Made by a program: the position numbers and the translations under genes. Positions 24,121 to 35,900 of a stretch of 64,000 nt of DNA are shown here, piece by piece (position 1 is the first letter of the stretch; each line of letters begins with the position of its first letter). The notes under the pieces are model-generated. The model was given only the letters and a program-made list of their open reading frames with translations. It did no database searches and had not been told where the DNA came from. This stretch comes from Purshia tridentata. Taxonomy: Eukaryota; Streptophyta; Magnoliopsida; Rosales; Rosaceae. Location of the stretch: contig QANT01006271.1 of the NCBI GenBank assembly GCA_003254885.1, positions 1 through 64,000 on the forward strand, written 5' to 3'.

Positions 24121-27100
24121 GTTTCCCCTCTTTTTCCCAATTTGTTTTTCTTTCTCATAGAATTGGTGTCTTAGGGGTTTGACTAGGTGTATCATATGAC
24201 CCTGTTCCAATTCACTCAAAATTATGCATAATCTGCCCACCAATGCTGGATATCATTATTGATTGGGAAGCCCAAGTTGAACAAGATAGCCAGAGAATGC
24301 AAAAAAGGAGGAGAAAAAGGCATGATTAAAGTTGAGGAAGCATCACTATCCAAGCAAAATAGTAAGAAATTAAAAACCCTTCTTATTAATATTATTTTAT
24401 GTTAATAATGAACGGATGGATATCTCTTAACCATACAATAGAGCAAAGACCTTTTATTAGCTATGATTGGACAATTATAAAGAAAACGTTAGATATTATT
24501 GTATTGTCTGTGGACCACTCTGTTTTTCGCCACTTTCTAACCTTTAATGCGTGGATTCCTGGTGAAAAGAACCTTACATGAGACCAATCAGGCAATATGG
24601 AAATGTATCGATTTGATGTTGATTATAAATCTTGATATGCAAGTTTGATCTGATTACAAGGAAGAGGAGGGAAAATTCTCAATAATTATGTTTATTTTCT
24701 ACTGCCATTTATCATGATTCATATATATATATATATTAGCATTATCCTTAAATATAGCCTATAGGGTAATTCTAATAATTCTATTAGCATTCATCATTTA
24801 GCTTATTGCTTTGTATATATATATTTACTTTTGCCAGTGTTGAAAACTACAATGAATAAATGTCAATAACAATGCCCTAAAACACTATTTACACTCATTT
24901 ATAAGAGTACTAAATAATACTTTCATTACTTATTTGCGTTTTCACAAAAAAATGTGAAAGTGCAAGAAGGGACGCAAATATCACTCCTTTAACCTTGGCA
25001 ATATGATTTTTAACATTTAAAATACTCAAGTAGAATCAAAGTAAAATTTAATAATATAGCTCACTTTTTCATTTTTATTCATTTAGTTTTTTGTTTACTT
25101 GATAAATTACTTCACCACTAGAAGTTGGAATTTCCCAAGAAAAAGAGGGATTTTTCAAATACCTTTCAGCTTTTTGAACTAAATAAAATAAATTAATATT
25201 ACCCATCAACAAAATAAATATGTATTATACTGTATGTTTAAACTATATGCATGGGACGGAGACGTCCATTAATTGCAAGGGTACTGCCCATACAAGTTAC
25301 GCCATCGATCATATCATATTTTCTTGTTCTCCTCCCATATTTGACCAATCTTGCCCATAAAAGTATAAAAAAAAAACCCACAGAGATTTGACTATAATTG
25401 TTTGACTGTGTGATCCAAAAGTTAAAGGCATTATATATAAGGCTGGAAGGAAGCTGAATCAAAAGGTATAGCAAACTAGCAATAGCCACTCAGCAAAGAA
25501 AAATACAAAGTAATACATTTTTTATATTTATAATCTAATACGTACCCAATATATTATTGATAAAATTAAAGATAGAAAAAGGGTAGCCCCATACCTAGAA
25601 TTGTCCACTGCATCTATTAATTCTGTGAAGGCAACTGTCTGGGACGGCTGCAAGTGTTAATTAATAGTTTCTGCCTTTAAAGTTAAATTGACCAAACACT
25701 GTTTGGTTTTGAGTAACATAGCTGCAGATGGCACCGAATTTAAATTAGTTGAAAAATCACCAAACACTGACAGTGCCAAAATAGCAAATTATTGGCATTC
25801 ATGCAAGTCATGGACCATTCACCATTAATGGATTAAGCTAAGCTTCTGAAATGTGTTATTCAAATGAACAATTTCATACTATACACTATTTAAGAGAATT
25901 ATACTACACACTTTGTCAACTTGGATACAAATCATACAACCAGTCAAGCCCAAACTGAACAAACAAAAAAACTGATTAAATGCTTGAAACATATATGGTG
26001 GGTAGGGTTCTGTTCTGACATATATTAGACGTGACCCATTACTAATCTGACTGAATAGATGACCTTACAACTGGTTTTTTATAGTGGGGTACAGACAGCT
26101 GATTAAATAAAGTAACAGGCTAGGCTAAATGTACTTATCCATGCTCTGATTATAAGCACTCCCAAACATGCCCTAAACGGTATACTGCTATGAATAATAT
26201 GACAATAGCTTGGACAACATTTATAAGAAACTTGGATAACTACTGCATATGAGTATATGACTGCAAAATAACAACAAAGAAAGAAAAAATGGAGAACAAA
26301 AATTGCATTTTCCTTTGATCCCCTTATTATTTTGAATTGAATATATTTAATAACTAGATAATATTATCTTAGTGCAATACTTTAACCACCTGTTTTTTTT
26401 ATCAGATTCTACATAATGGAGGGCCTAATTGTTATTTATTTTTCGGTGCGTTCGATCTCTTTTTTATTGTAAAAGTTGAGTTTTGAAACTCTTCCATTAG
26501 ATTATTAGATTAATTCTTGGCATGCAATTGCATGATTTCAACGATGAGAAGTACTCTTATTCAATGATCGATCAGTTGCCTCTTAATTAACTGGTTTGTT
26601 TGTTGGAGAACCTTCAAGCTCCTATATTATTTTTCAGATATATTGTCCACACTATTATATATAAGTGGGAAAAGAATAAGAAGAAATAAGATGGTGGAAA
26701 CCAATTATTATATGCTTAATTTTACGAGTGATTCCTTACGCCAAGGAGCTAGTGGTTACTTTGGACATTCGATCCCTTCCCACCTGAAAATGGGAATTTA
26801 TTTGACTATTTAGTAGAGGCAAAGAAAGGAGGAAATTAAAGTATCCGATACATATATAAAGGTTGTGCAAGTACTAAAATCATTCAGACTACTGACTTCA
26901 TACATATTCTTGCTTTAGCATGTGATTTCTTGGGTCACATCAATAAAATGTATCACCCCTACTACCTTTATTTAATTAGATGCCATGCATTAGCCTCTCT
27001 CTCTCTCTCTTAAAAACAATATGTTGAGAGCTTACCTCAGTTTGTTGACATTTTGAGCAAAGACAGTGTGGTACTGGTTTTGGGTTTGCTGCTAGCTTAC

Positions 27101-28644
27101 TGTTAATGACCTAACCCAAATAAAATATACTTTAATTAATATATATGGAGGCTGTCTTGTCTCTGTCTTTTTCGAGATACTGAAAATTATAATGAAATCT
27201 TGATTTAGGCATGGTTGGTTGTTGTTAATTACTTACATCGGCTAATGTGCTAAAATAAAGTTGTCAAGGTCCACGTACCCTATTGACTTTTGGGTTTTGG
27301 CCCCAGATGTCATGGAAGCATGTCACATGGGCTATACGTTTCTTTGGGAGGCAGATGTTCATAGGAGAAGGGGGGTTTTATGCTTTCTTCTTGAATATTT
27401 GTTTGTTGTAGGTAGACTTTGGCTCAAGCATGATATATACCAGAAGTGTTTTCATGGTGATGAAGCTATTTGTGTGTTTTATCTTTTTCTTACCAAACAA
27501 AGAAAGGACTAATTACTTTCTCAAAGTGAAGCAATTATTTGATCTGCTTGTTGCTAGCTTAAGAAACAGAAATCAGATTTCGATAAAGTAGGTGGGAGGT
27601 TGGTATGGATCACAGTGTTGATCAATCAGTCGATCTATAGGTGCCACATTATGGTTTCAAAGTAGCTTTTGTCATTTCTATATTTAGATAGACATCTTTA
27701 CCCCCTTTTGTTTTCCCATTCCTCTAATTAATTGTCCTACTCTAATGTGTATATATATATATATTTATAATATCACGTAGTAGTGTAATCCACGGTTACA
27801 TACAAAAAAATTGATATGCATGTGTCAACAAGTTCAAAAAATAGATAAGAAGAGCTCGCCCATCAATACTACCAGATGATTTTTTTAAAAGAGGAGATGA
27901 ACAATATTATATTAATGGATTATGGTATGGTTAATTTGGTTGCTTCTCTCATGGAGCAGTTAACGGCCATGGAAGCATTCAAAATAATTTGTTATTATTA
28001 GTATTAAGAGAGTAATTAACTTAATTTCTTTCTTGTTAAAGTCATGGCCCATGTGAACATGATATCTGAATGGAAGGTTAGAGCTAGGTAGGTACCCATA
28101 GTCTCATAGACAATTGACATTGATTATATCCAGTAAATTACAAAGATAACCTTAACGTACCATCCCTCTCTTGACCATGTTACCGATGTAGTGGGGACCC
28201 ATGCACACCCATCATGGGAGACATGCATGTCTCTCTTTGGCCTTTTTTTTCACTCTCTCTCTCTCTCTCTATATATACATATATATATACACACCAGATG
28301 ATATATGCATCTCATGACTCATGAGAGATCGAAGCAGTAATTGATAAGAGAATACGATGCTTTGCTTTCAGTGTGCTTTTTCCAAATTTGTTTCCAAAAC
28401 CCAAAAAATTTATACACACCCACTCACAGTTCAAGCCCTTGCTGACGCTTCTTAATGTTGTAAAAATGTTCTTTAATTAGACAATTTGACATTAAACAAC
28501 ATAAGTAATACTGATATAAGCTTATCTTTGTACGAAAGTATAATACTATATGGAAAGATAATATTACCCTTTTAATGTTACGTGACAAATGAGGTTTACT
28601 TTTCATATAACTTGGTTTATTAATATTAGTTTAAAAATAGGTTA

Positions 28645-29066
28645 GTTTATTTATGGATTTGTCCTTTGAAATTCACTTTTTTTTTTTTTACTTTGTTNTT
28701 TTTTTTTTACTTTGTTATCTGAAAGTTAAATTCTCCTATTTTACCTCCGAAACTTTACAAATGACTCAAATAATCAAGTTTCGTTAACTTCATTTTATAG
28801 TTCAGTTTTTATTTTAATTTTGAGTTAATTTTTTACCCACTAAATTCAACATTCTTATACTTGTTTTGAAGCTATTCATCTCTTATTTACAACTATATAA
28901 AAATTACTCAAATAGAACTTTAGAACTCCAAATAATGTATGGAATTGGGAGTGTAGATTATGGTATAAAGTTTGAGGGACAAAGTAAGAAAATTTAATTT
29001 ACAAGAGACAAATTTAAAAAACAAGTAAGTTTTAGGAGATAAATCCATATTAAAAATATCATCCTT
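28645..29066. repeat. Degenerate inverted-repeat element (possible MITE)
   Basis: The left side (ATGGATTTGTC... then TTAAATTCTCC...) and the reverse complement of the right side (ATGGATTTATC... then TTAAATTTTCT...) are recognisably similar over about 90 bases but with many mismatches. It could be an old MITE of about 400 bp. The left arm contains poly-T and one ambiguous base. Confidence 0.35.
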
Positions 29067-29695
29067 TAGCATTATATTGAGATTTTATATATTTGCAAGT
29101 TGTGGTGGCTTCGTAGTCCATGCCAAAATTTGAGTGTGCAAGTCACGCAAGAAGTAAGGGAGTGAATCAATTTCTCGATCTCCATGAAAAGAAAATTATT
29201 CAAAGAATAAAATCAGTATATTTTTCCTTTCTTAGGGTTCTCCAAGTCAAAGAAAGATTTCTTGAGGAACCGGCCAAACAAGAAAAAGCCACCACTTCTT
29301 TCTTTCGATGTGTGGTGTCATTGCCTTTTTTTTCCTTTCGAGATTCTTTAATATTTGATTTGTACAAGACTAATTTGTCCATGTCAAATTACATTTAACA
29401 GAGGACAGTGTGGTAAATTCCTCGACCCATTCCAAGCACCTCAATTTCATATATACTTCCATGTTAAGCTTGGCTCTTTCACTTTGGCTACCTCACCTCA
29501 TACAAATGCGTATCGAATTTCAAAACCTACTTTACATTCACTTTTGCTGAAGCTTCTCTTCCTCTCTCTCTCTTGTCTCTCTCTGTCCTCTCTCTCACTT
29601 TCTCTTTGTCTCTCCCTTCTTAGTAGCTTTGGTGCTGGTTCATGGATATTGAACCCTTGTGGGCTCTTGGGGGGTGGTTTCTTGTTCCAAATTGC

Positions 29696-30022
29696 ATGGC
29701 AACACCTAAAACATCATCATCCATTTCTGAAATCCACACCAAATTGCACCCTTTGATTTTCTTTCTTGCCCTTGTTTTCATTCTCCTTCTTCTTGTTTCT
29801 CCAATATCAAACCCCACAAGCACAAACCCATCATCAATGGCAGTAATCACTAGAAAAAGGCTTCTCTTGGAGCCCTCAGAATCAACCATGTCTACAACAA
29901 ATTTGAAACCAAAGAAAGCCCAAGACTCTCACAGTACTTCTTCTTCTTCAGCTCCCACAAGAAGAGGGTTTGGAGCTGATGCTCATGAAGTTCCCAGTGG
30001 TCCAAACCCCATATCAAACTAG
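29696..30022 (+). CDS. CLE41/44: TDIF peptide precursor, CLE41/CLE44 type
   Basis: Secreted peptide hormone precursor. In Arabidopsis TDIF is made in phloem, is perceived by the receptor kinase PXY/TDR, maintains cambial cells and blocks xylem differentiation. The single exon encodes 108 residues. From ATG 29696 it begins MATPKTSS, as CLE41-type precursors do. A hydrophobic signal peptide or anchor (LIFFLALVFILLLLVSPI) spans about residues 20-38, followed by a variable linker with a KRLLLE motif. The protein ends in HEVPSGPNPISN, identical to the TDIF dodecapeptide, directly before the stop. The preceding RRGFGADA matches the usual CLE41/44 pre-peptide context. An in-frame ATG at 29642 would add 18 residues but is less like the family. 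CLE41 and CLE44 cannot be told apart because their mature peptides are identical. A CT-rich leader precedes it. Confidence 0.95.
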   Translation: MATPKTSSSISEIHTKLHPLIFFLALVFILLLLVSPISNPTSTNPSSMAVITRKRLLLEPSESTMSTTNLKPKKAQDSHSTSSSSAPTRRGFGADAHEVPSGPNPISN

Positions 30023-32947
30023 CTAGCGAGGTTGGAAAGACAAAGATGATAGAGGACTTGTAACGGCAATAGTTATTATGGCTTGTCATCTTTGTGGTTA
30101 TTGTTAGTCCGCCATTAAAACTGCTTTGTCCTCAGTGAGAGGTTTGTTACCTTTGTTGTTATCGTCATCATATTATTAATTAGCATCGCTTTTTTTTTTT
30201 TCCCTTCCTTTTTATTATTATTTTTTTCTGGCTAGACATGTATAGCAAGAGACACCTTAAATATTATTATGAATATTCCATATTTATGTAGTATCCATCT
30301 ATTTGTTTCATATATAGATGGTGGTGGTGGTATATATGTGATAATTTGGGTGGTATTTGTTTCTTTGTTATATGAGAGAGAGCTCAAAGATTATATATAC
30401 ATGTGATCATTGTTCGGTTCTAATAACCATATTTTTCTTAATGAAATGCTTAATTTTTGTGTTGATGGTGAAATGACATTATATATATAGGTGATTGGTT
30501 AATTTCACACATATATATGTCTATATATTTCTAGTGATATAATGGTCCAAATTTGAATCTTTGTAAAATTTTGGATGGGTTTGTACATAGTACTACATCA
30601 AATTGAAAAATAAATGCATAATCTGAAAAGGAAAGAAAAGAAAAGAAAAAGGAATGGGGGAGGAAGCTGATAGAGTACTGAGAAATCCAGCATGTGGGTT
30701 GTTGCATGGCATGGGGGTAGCTTCTTAATTTAAATTGTACTATTGGGTTTGATCAAAGTGTTCATGATGAAAAAGAAGGGCAGATAAGAACCAGAATCTG
30801 AGCTGAGAGGCTGCGATCAATGGAAGCAGTGGTGTCAGATCTGTGTGTGACACAGTGAAGGCCAGAGAGGACCTTTTGTTTTGCCTGGGAAATTATTTTC
30901 ATTTGGCTTTTTGGACTTTGGCTTTTGTCTTCTCAACACACATAATCCGAGAAAGCTGATTATACAATAACCAACCAAGAAATTGCAAAGTCATCATCAT
31001 GATGGTGATCAGAACCCATGATTTTGATAATCATAACAGTGTCGTTTCCTGTTTTTGATTAAGCTGCTTTCCAATCATATGCTTTATGATTGTGCTTTTG
31101 AAATAGAAAAATATTCCCCAATATACATATAAATAATATACATACAGTTCTGTTTTTGTTCAGCAAAATCTACAGTGCAAACTATATATACTGTTTTGTG
31201 TACTGTATGTACGTGAGAGGTCATAACCCACAATGCAATTGCTTTTCCAATTAAGTTTTACACTTATTTCTGCATTGTCATCTCATTTTTAATTTTTTAT
31301 CAGACTTGTTTTGAGACCATATGTGATATATATATCAAAAATATGTAACCCTAAAGGGCACATCACATAAACAAAAACCCAAAAGTCAAATTATGTGAGG
31401 AAATTTAATCTTCATCATATATAATATTCCATTTAATTCTAAAATGAAAAACCTACATGCATGCTTAGGTAATTGGGTGAAGTATTAGAAGCAGTCTGTT
31501 CATGTCAGTGTACTAAAGCATAATGGGGATGAAGCCTAAGGATCAGGGGAATTAAGATATAGGGGTGAGGAAGGGGCTTCAGCCAAGCTAGGCAAACCAG
31601 AAAATTAAGGATGATATGAAAAAATTTATATCTTTCTCTAAATTAACAAAAACACCATTGTTGGACTTGAAGAAACACATTTTGTTAATTTCATCATGAT
31701 TTATGAGAAACTAGTGCATTTTATCTGTAGTACTTGTCCAATCAACAAAGCAGAAGCCAATTCTAGATTGTAAAGAAAGGAAAAGAAAATCAATAAAGTA
31801 ACTGCAAACTGACACAAAAATCATTTAATAATGATGGTCATTGTTTCATGGAAGACCAGAGCTTATAAATGACAAGGATGCTATTATGTTCCAGTGTCAA
31901 TGGAACAAGCAATAGTTCATCATGAATCCTTGGGGTTGTCTTGGACAAAATAACCATCAAGTTTATGATTAAGCAGTTTGAACTTTGAGCTTTGAAATTT
32001 TAAAGTTTTAATTTCAGCTATTTTTTTTTTTGCTTTTAAAAATGTTTTTATATATGGTTTTACACTTTAAAGAGGTGAATAAATAGTAACTTTTCACTTT
32101 AATGTCAGTCAAAGATAAAAGAAAAGTCTGTCACAGACTCACAGTTTAACAGTTGCATGCTTACCGTTTCATGATAAAAAGTCGGGAGGTGGTGGTAAGT
32201 GGAATTGCTTTCAATTTATTGAAAGATGTCATCAGCCAATCTTTGAAATCTTACATTTTCTTTCTTTTCCTTTTTCAATAGTTTGTATCAGAAGTAAGTA
32301 CTTCATTCTTGTAAAGATGCAAAAGAAGAGGAAGAAGATTTCATTAATGGATGTATTCGGGTCGGACCAGTTGGGAGCCCTGAAGGTGTTATACTGCTCA
32401 AGTCTAGGGATTTCTAAATGTGACCACCAATTTCTTTTCCCCCATTTAAAACTTTCTCCTCTTAAAATTCCATATTTGCCCCTAGTGATTAAAAAAATTA
32501 ACCAAAAAACACCCACCCACTACCCTCCCTCCAAGTTCCAACTCAAAGTTTCAAGGGGCAACTCTGATGAAGAGAGAGGAGAGAGAATGTAAAAGAGAGG
32601 GGGGGAGGGAAGGAGGGAGAGAAGGAGGGAGCCGCTGGTGGTGGGACCGGCGGAGGAGCTCGGGTGGTGTTGATGTTCAATGGTTGGTTTTCTTTAATAA
32701 CTGGGGCAAAGGTAGCAAGAGAAAAAATTTTGGGTGGGGTGGGAAAGGAAATTAGTGGGGTATGGGGTATATTTAGAAGCCCGAAGTCTCAAAAATTCCA
32801 CAAAATGGCCCAAAAGAAAAGAGGCATAATCGGCCCAATCCAATGCTTAAACCCTAAAGCCCAATAACGAAACCCGTCCCTTTCCCGTTGACGTTCCATC
32901 AAATCGAACTCCGAGAGTGAGAGAATCACAAGCTTTTGTAAGAAAAA
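30023..32947. other. Three-kilobase intergenic region between CLE and NHL genes
   Basis: The first 450 bases probably hold the CLE 3' UTR. The remainder is AT-rich with no supported gene. A purine-rich, G-tract-bearing stretch lies at about 32567-32640, and GC content rises toward the NHL gene promoter (32700-32940). ORFs at 32317-32867 have no recognisable features. Confidence 0.55.
32599..32630 (+). repeat. G-rich tract with quadruplex potential
   Basis: A seven-G run followed by three GGG tracts with short purine loops, about 320-350 bp upstream of the NHL gene start. The pattern satisfies the usual four-tract G-quadruplex rule; formation in the cell is not shown. Confidence 0.45.
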
Positions 32948-35900
32948 ATGGCTCTGAGATATCGGCGTTTGAGAGAAATCTCACGAATTTTGCCGCGAAT
33001 TCACTCCGGTTAGCTCACTCTCTATCTCAACTGTACTTGAAGTCGTTTGGTCTGTGAGCTTGTAACACACACACACATCATAATCTCAAAATGTATTCAA
33101 TTCCATTTTGGTAGTGTAGCTTTGCAAATTTGCAATAGAAGTAGAATATTTCTATTTGAGATTTAAAAAATTGTATCTTTGATGATGTCTATGTTTAGGT
33201 GATCATTATTTACAATGTAGACCAGCTACCAAATTGTCAGCTTCGTCTACAATTCCTCTATCAGATGCTTGGGAAAGAGCTGGTACAAGGATTTCACAGA
33301 GTGGGTGTCATGCTCAGCGGTAATTTTTGAATTCTAATTTCAATGTATATACATTTTAGTAATCGAGTTATGGATATTTTCTTTTGCTTAATACCCATGA
33401 AAGTGCACAGTTTTTTCCTAGAGTTTCACCTGTGGTTTTTCTGCTTGGTTGAGTTCATAATTTTGTTTCGAATTCTGGGTTCTTGTTGTTTTTGTAATTG
33501 GAGCTTTGTCTTCTGATTGACAGTCTCTTTCAGGCTATCAACCACATCAGAAGTATCATACGAGTCTACCCATGAACTTGATCTCTTATCCTTCATTGAA
33601 TCCACCTTAGATGAGCTTGAAGGTACACAAATTGCTTCCTCGGATATTCCTTCCTTTGCTAGGGTGATGGTTTTTAAGAAAGTTAGTTGTTTTAATAATT
33701 GATACATTTTATATTCCTATTGTGCTTTGTCCCTTATTTACTTTCTGTATAATGTACAGGCCCTTTCCATTGTTGGTTGAATAGGTCCAAGGAAGGCAAA
33801 GATTTCTTTAAAAAAGATGGGACTTTCTTGGTTCTTGCTGGACGGTTTCTTGAAACTTCTTTAACAACTAGTTGTGAATCTGTTATCATGTTAGAAAAAC
33901 TGAAGTCACTTCAACAGAGGTAAAAGAGAAAAAATGTTGTATGTTTGTTTCTTTCCACTTAGAACTGGATATACAGAATATGTTGTTATTGTGTCATATA
34001 TTTGTTTTCTCTGCTTAGAATTGGGTGATTTAGGTTAGGTGGGTAGTCATTCTAAAGCTCTTTCTGTTCTTTGTGTGTGTGCTCTTTGTAGGTTTCCACA
34101 GCTCCATGTTATGGGTTTTCTGTCAGGCAGTTCAATTTGCTCAGCTGCTGATCGAAGTCACCTTATCCAATATATAGTGAACGCATTCATCACATTTCCC
34201 ATTATATTATCTGATAAGAACTTCACTGAGGTGAGGTAAAAATCCTTGGTTTAACTTGTGAAAAGACTTTTACATACAGAAACTATTATATACATAATTA
34301 TGTAAAAAGTCATTGGTCTGTTAGCGGACAGAGTTAATTGGATCTTTTTTTCTTTCTCACTATTATTATGTGGAATTGTTGTAATCAGATGGAAAGTGGG
34401 GCATGCTACATTTTGTTTAAAGATTTTGAAAGTCCAGTGGTTTACCATGAGAAGGACCTGGATCTCAGAGTTCTTAACAAAGGTACTTATGTTATCCCTG
34501 AATGACATTGTTAAAATATTTTTTGGGGCAAGTGAGATTTGGATTCTGCTTAAGCTTATTTCTATAAGCTGTGGTGCTTGTCTTATATCTCATTAATTTT
34601 GCCTCTCTGCCCATTTTCTACTTTTTGATTAGACTTTGTTGGGGGAAAGATCATCTTTATTAACCTTTTCCACGATGTATGAATGCTCCTGTGCAGCTGT
34701 TGACGAGTTGTACAAGCAAGATGATGGGAGTTCCAGGTCACACAATAAGTTGAAAAGCACTTGGGTGAAGCAATATGAGATAATCAAGGAGCCATCTGCC
34801 TACTCTTTGAGGAATTTACTCTTATATTTCCCAGGTATAGGCTCCTTATGCATCCTTGGCTTGTGGTATTGCGTCTGCTTTGTAATAGGAGTTGTGTGCT
34901 GTGAAGGAATATCAAAATCGCTCTACTCCTTTTCTAAATTTGGCTATAATTTACTTTGACTAATAAATAGTTTCATGGCTTCTGAGGTTCTGAAGACATT
35001 GTAAAATTCTTTCTAAAATGTTTCTGAACTTACTAAAGAATCTAATCTTTAGTAAACTTACAATGGTGGCTCTTGTATCTGTAGTTTGTCATGTATATGT
35101 ACTCATTCATTTTTCTGGTATAATCTTCAAGTTATTTCACATGGTGTGATTAGATTAATAAATTAATTTTCTAAAAACTATCAATTACAGGTTGCATCTC
35201 TGCAGATGAAAGTGGGAACCGTCTCTTCCTTTCTGACAGCAATCATCATCGGATTATTGTACTTGATGGAAACGGAAAGATTCTGGACTGTGTATGTATG
35301 CTTTTCAGAAACACTGATTATCACTTTAGATCTTAACCATAAGTTGTGCACATTATTTACTGAAGTGCTTGGGTCATGCATGATTAAGTTTATGATCTCA
35401 AAGTAGTTTAGTTAGTTCGTTCCATGTAGAATTTAAATTGAATCTTATTACCATGTCTTCTTATTGTATATTTGCTTGAATTTGTAAAAGAGAAATTGAA
35501 GAAATACATTCAAGCTCAAGTTTGGACTTACATTGTTTGTGTGTCAGATTGGTTCCTCCCCCGGCTTCGAGGATGGAAAATTTGAATCTGCCAAGTTGGT
35601 GCGCCCTGCAGGTTCATTTTATGTTGCAGCTGAGGATTGCTTGTATTTTGTTGATTCAGAGGTATGAATTGACTTGCAAGTTATAATCCGTGCTTTATAA
35701 TACTGGCGATACATTGCATAGTTCTGTAACTTACCATTCTATGTGTGTGGGTCTCTATCTACTTAGAACCGTGCCATCAGGAAAGCTAATATGGGGAGGC
35801 GGGTTGTAGAAACCCTCTATCCAATTTGTGACACTAATAAGAAGAGTAATCAATTTTGGACCTGGATCATGATCAAGTTGGGTTTGAGAAACAATGTTGA

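Larger units (their letters stand above)
22525..29695. other. Seven-kilobase gene-poor region upstream of the CLE gene
   Basis: No gene can be supported. ORFs present are short, lack splice support and have no recognisable protein features. Contents worth naming are a short terminal-inverted-repeat element (24011-24120), TA-rich microsatellites (24721-24735 and about 28270-28290), CT tracts (28252-28270 and about 29560-29610, the latter just before the CLE start and probably 5' UTR), a degenerate inverted-repeat element (about 28645-29066) and one ambiguous base at 28698. The right part is presumably the CLE promoter. Confidence 0.55.

Noticed and set aside
27261-27512. 83-codon frame in the gene desert
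   Set aside because: No ATG at the start, no family motif, no splice context and composition like surrounding DNA.
29355-29889. Frames overlapping the CLE gene on both strands
   Set aside because: They translate CT-rich leader or antisense sequence; only the frame ending in the TDIF peptide makes biological sense.
32232-32867. Possible small genes upstream of the NHL gene
   Set aside because: Peptides are Lys/Gly-rich products of purine tracts and show no conserved motif.
34636-34696. Extension of NHL gene exon 7 to the left (LLGERSSLLTF...)
   Set aside because: Using the acceptor near 34633 puts the exon out of phase with exon 6 and hits a stop; the acceptor at 34696 restores frame and the LNKAVDELY sequence.
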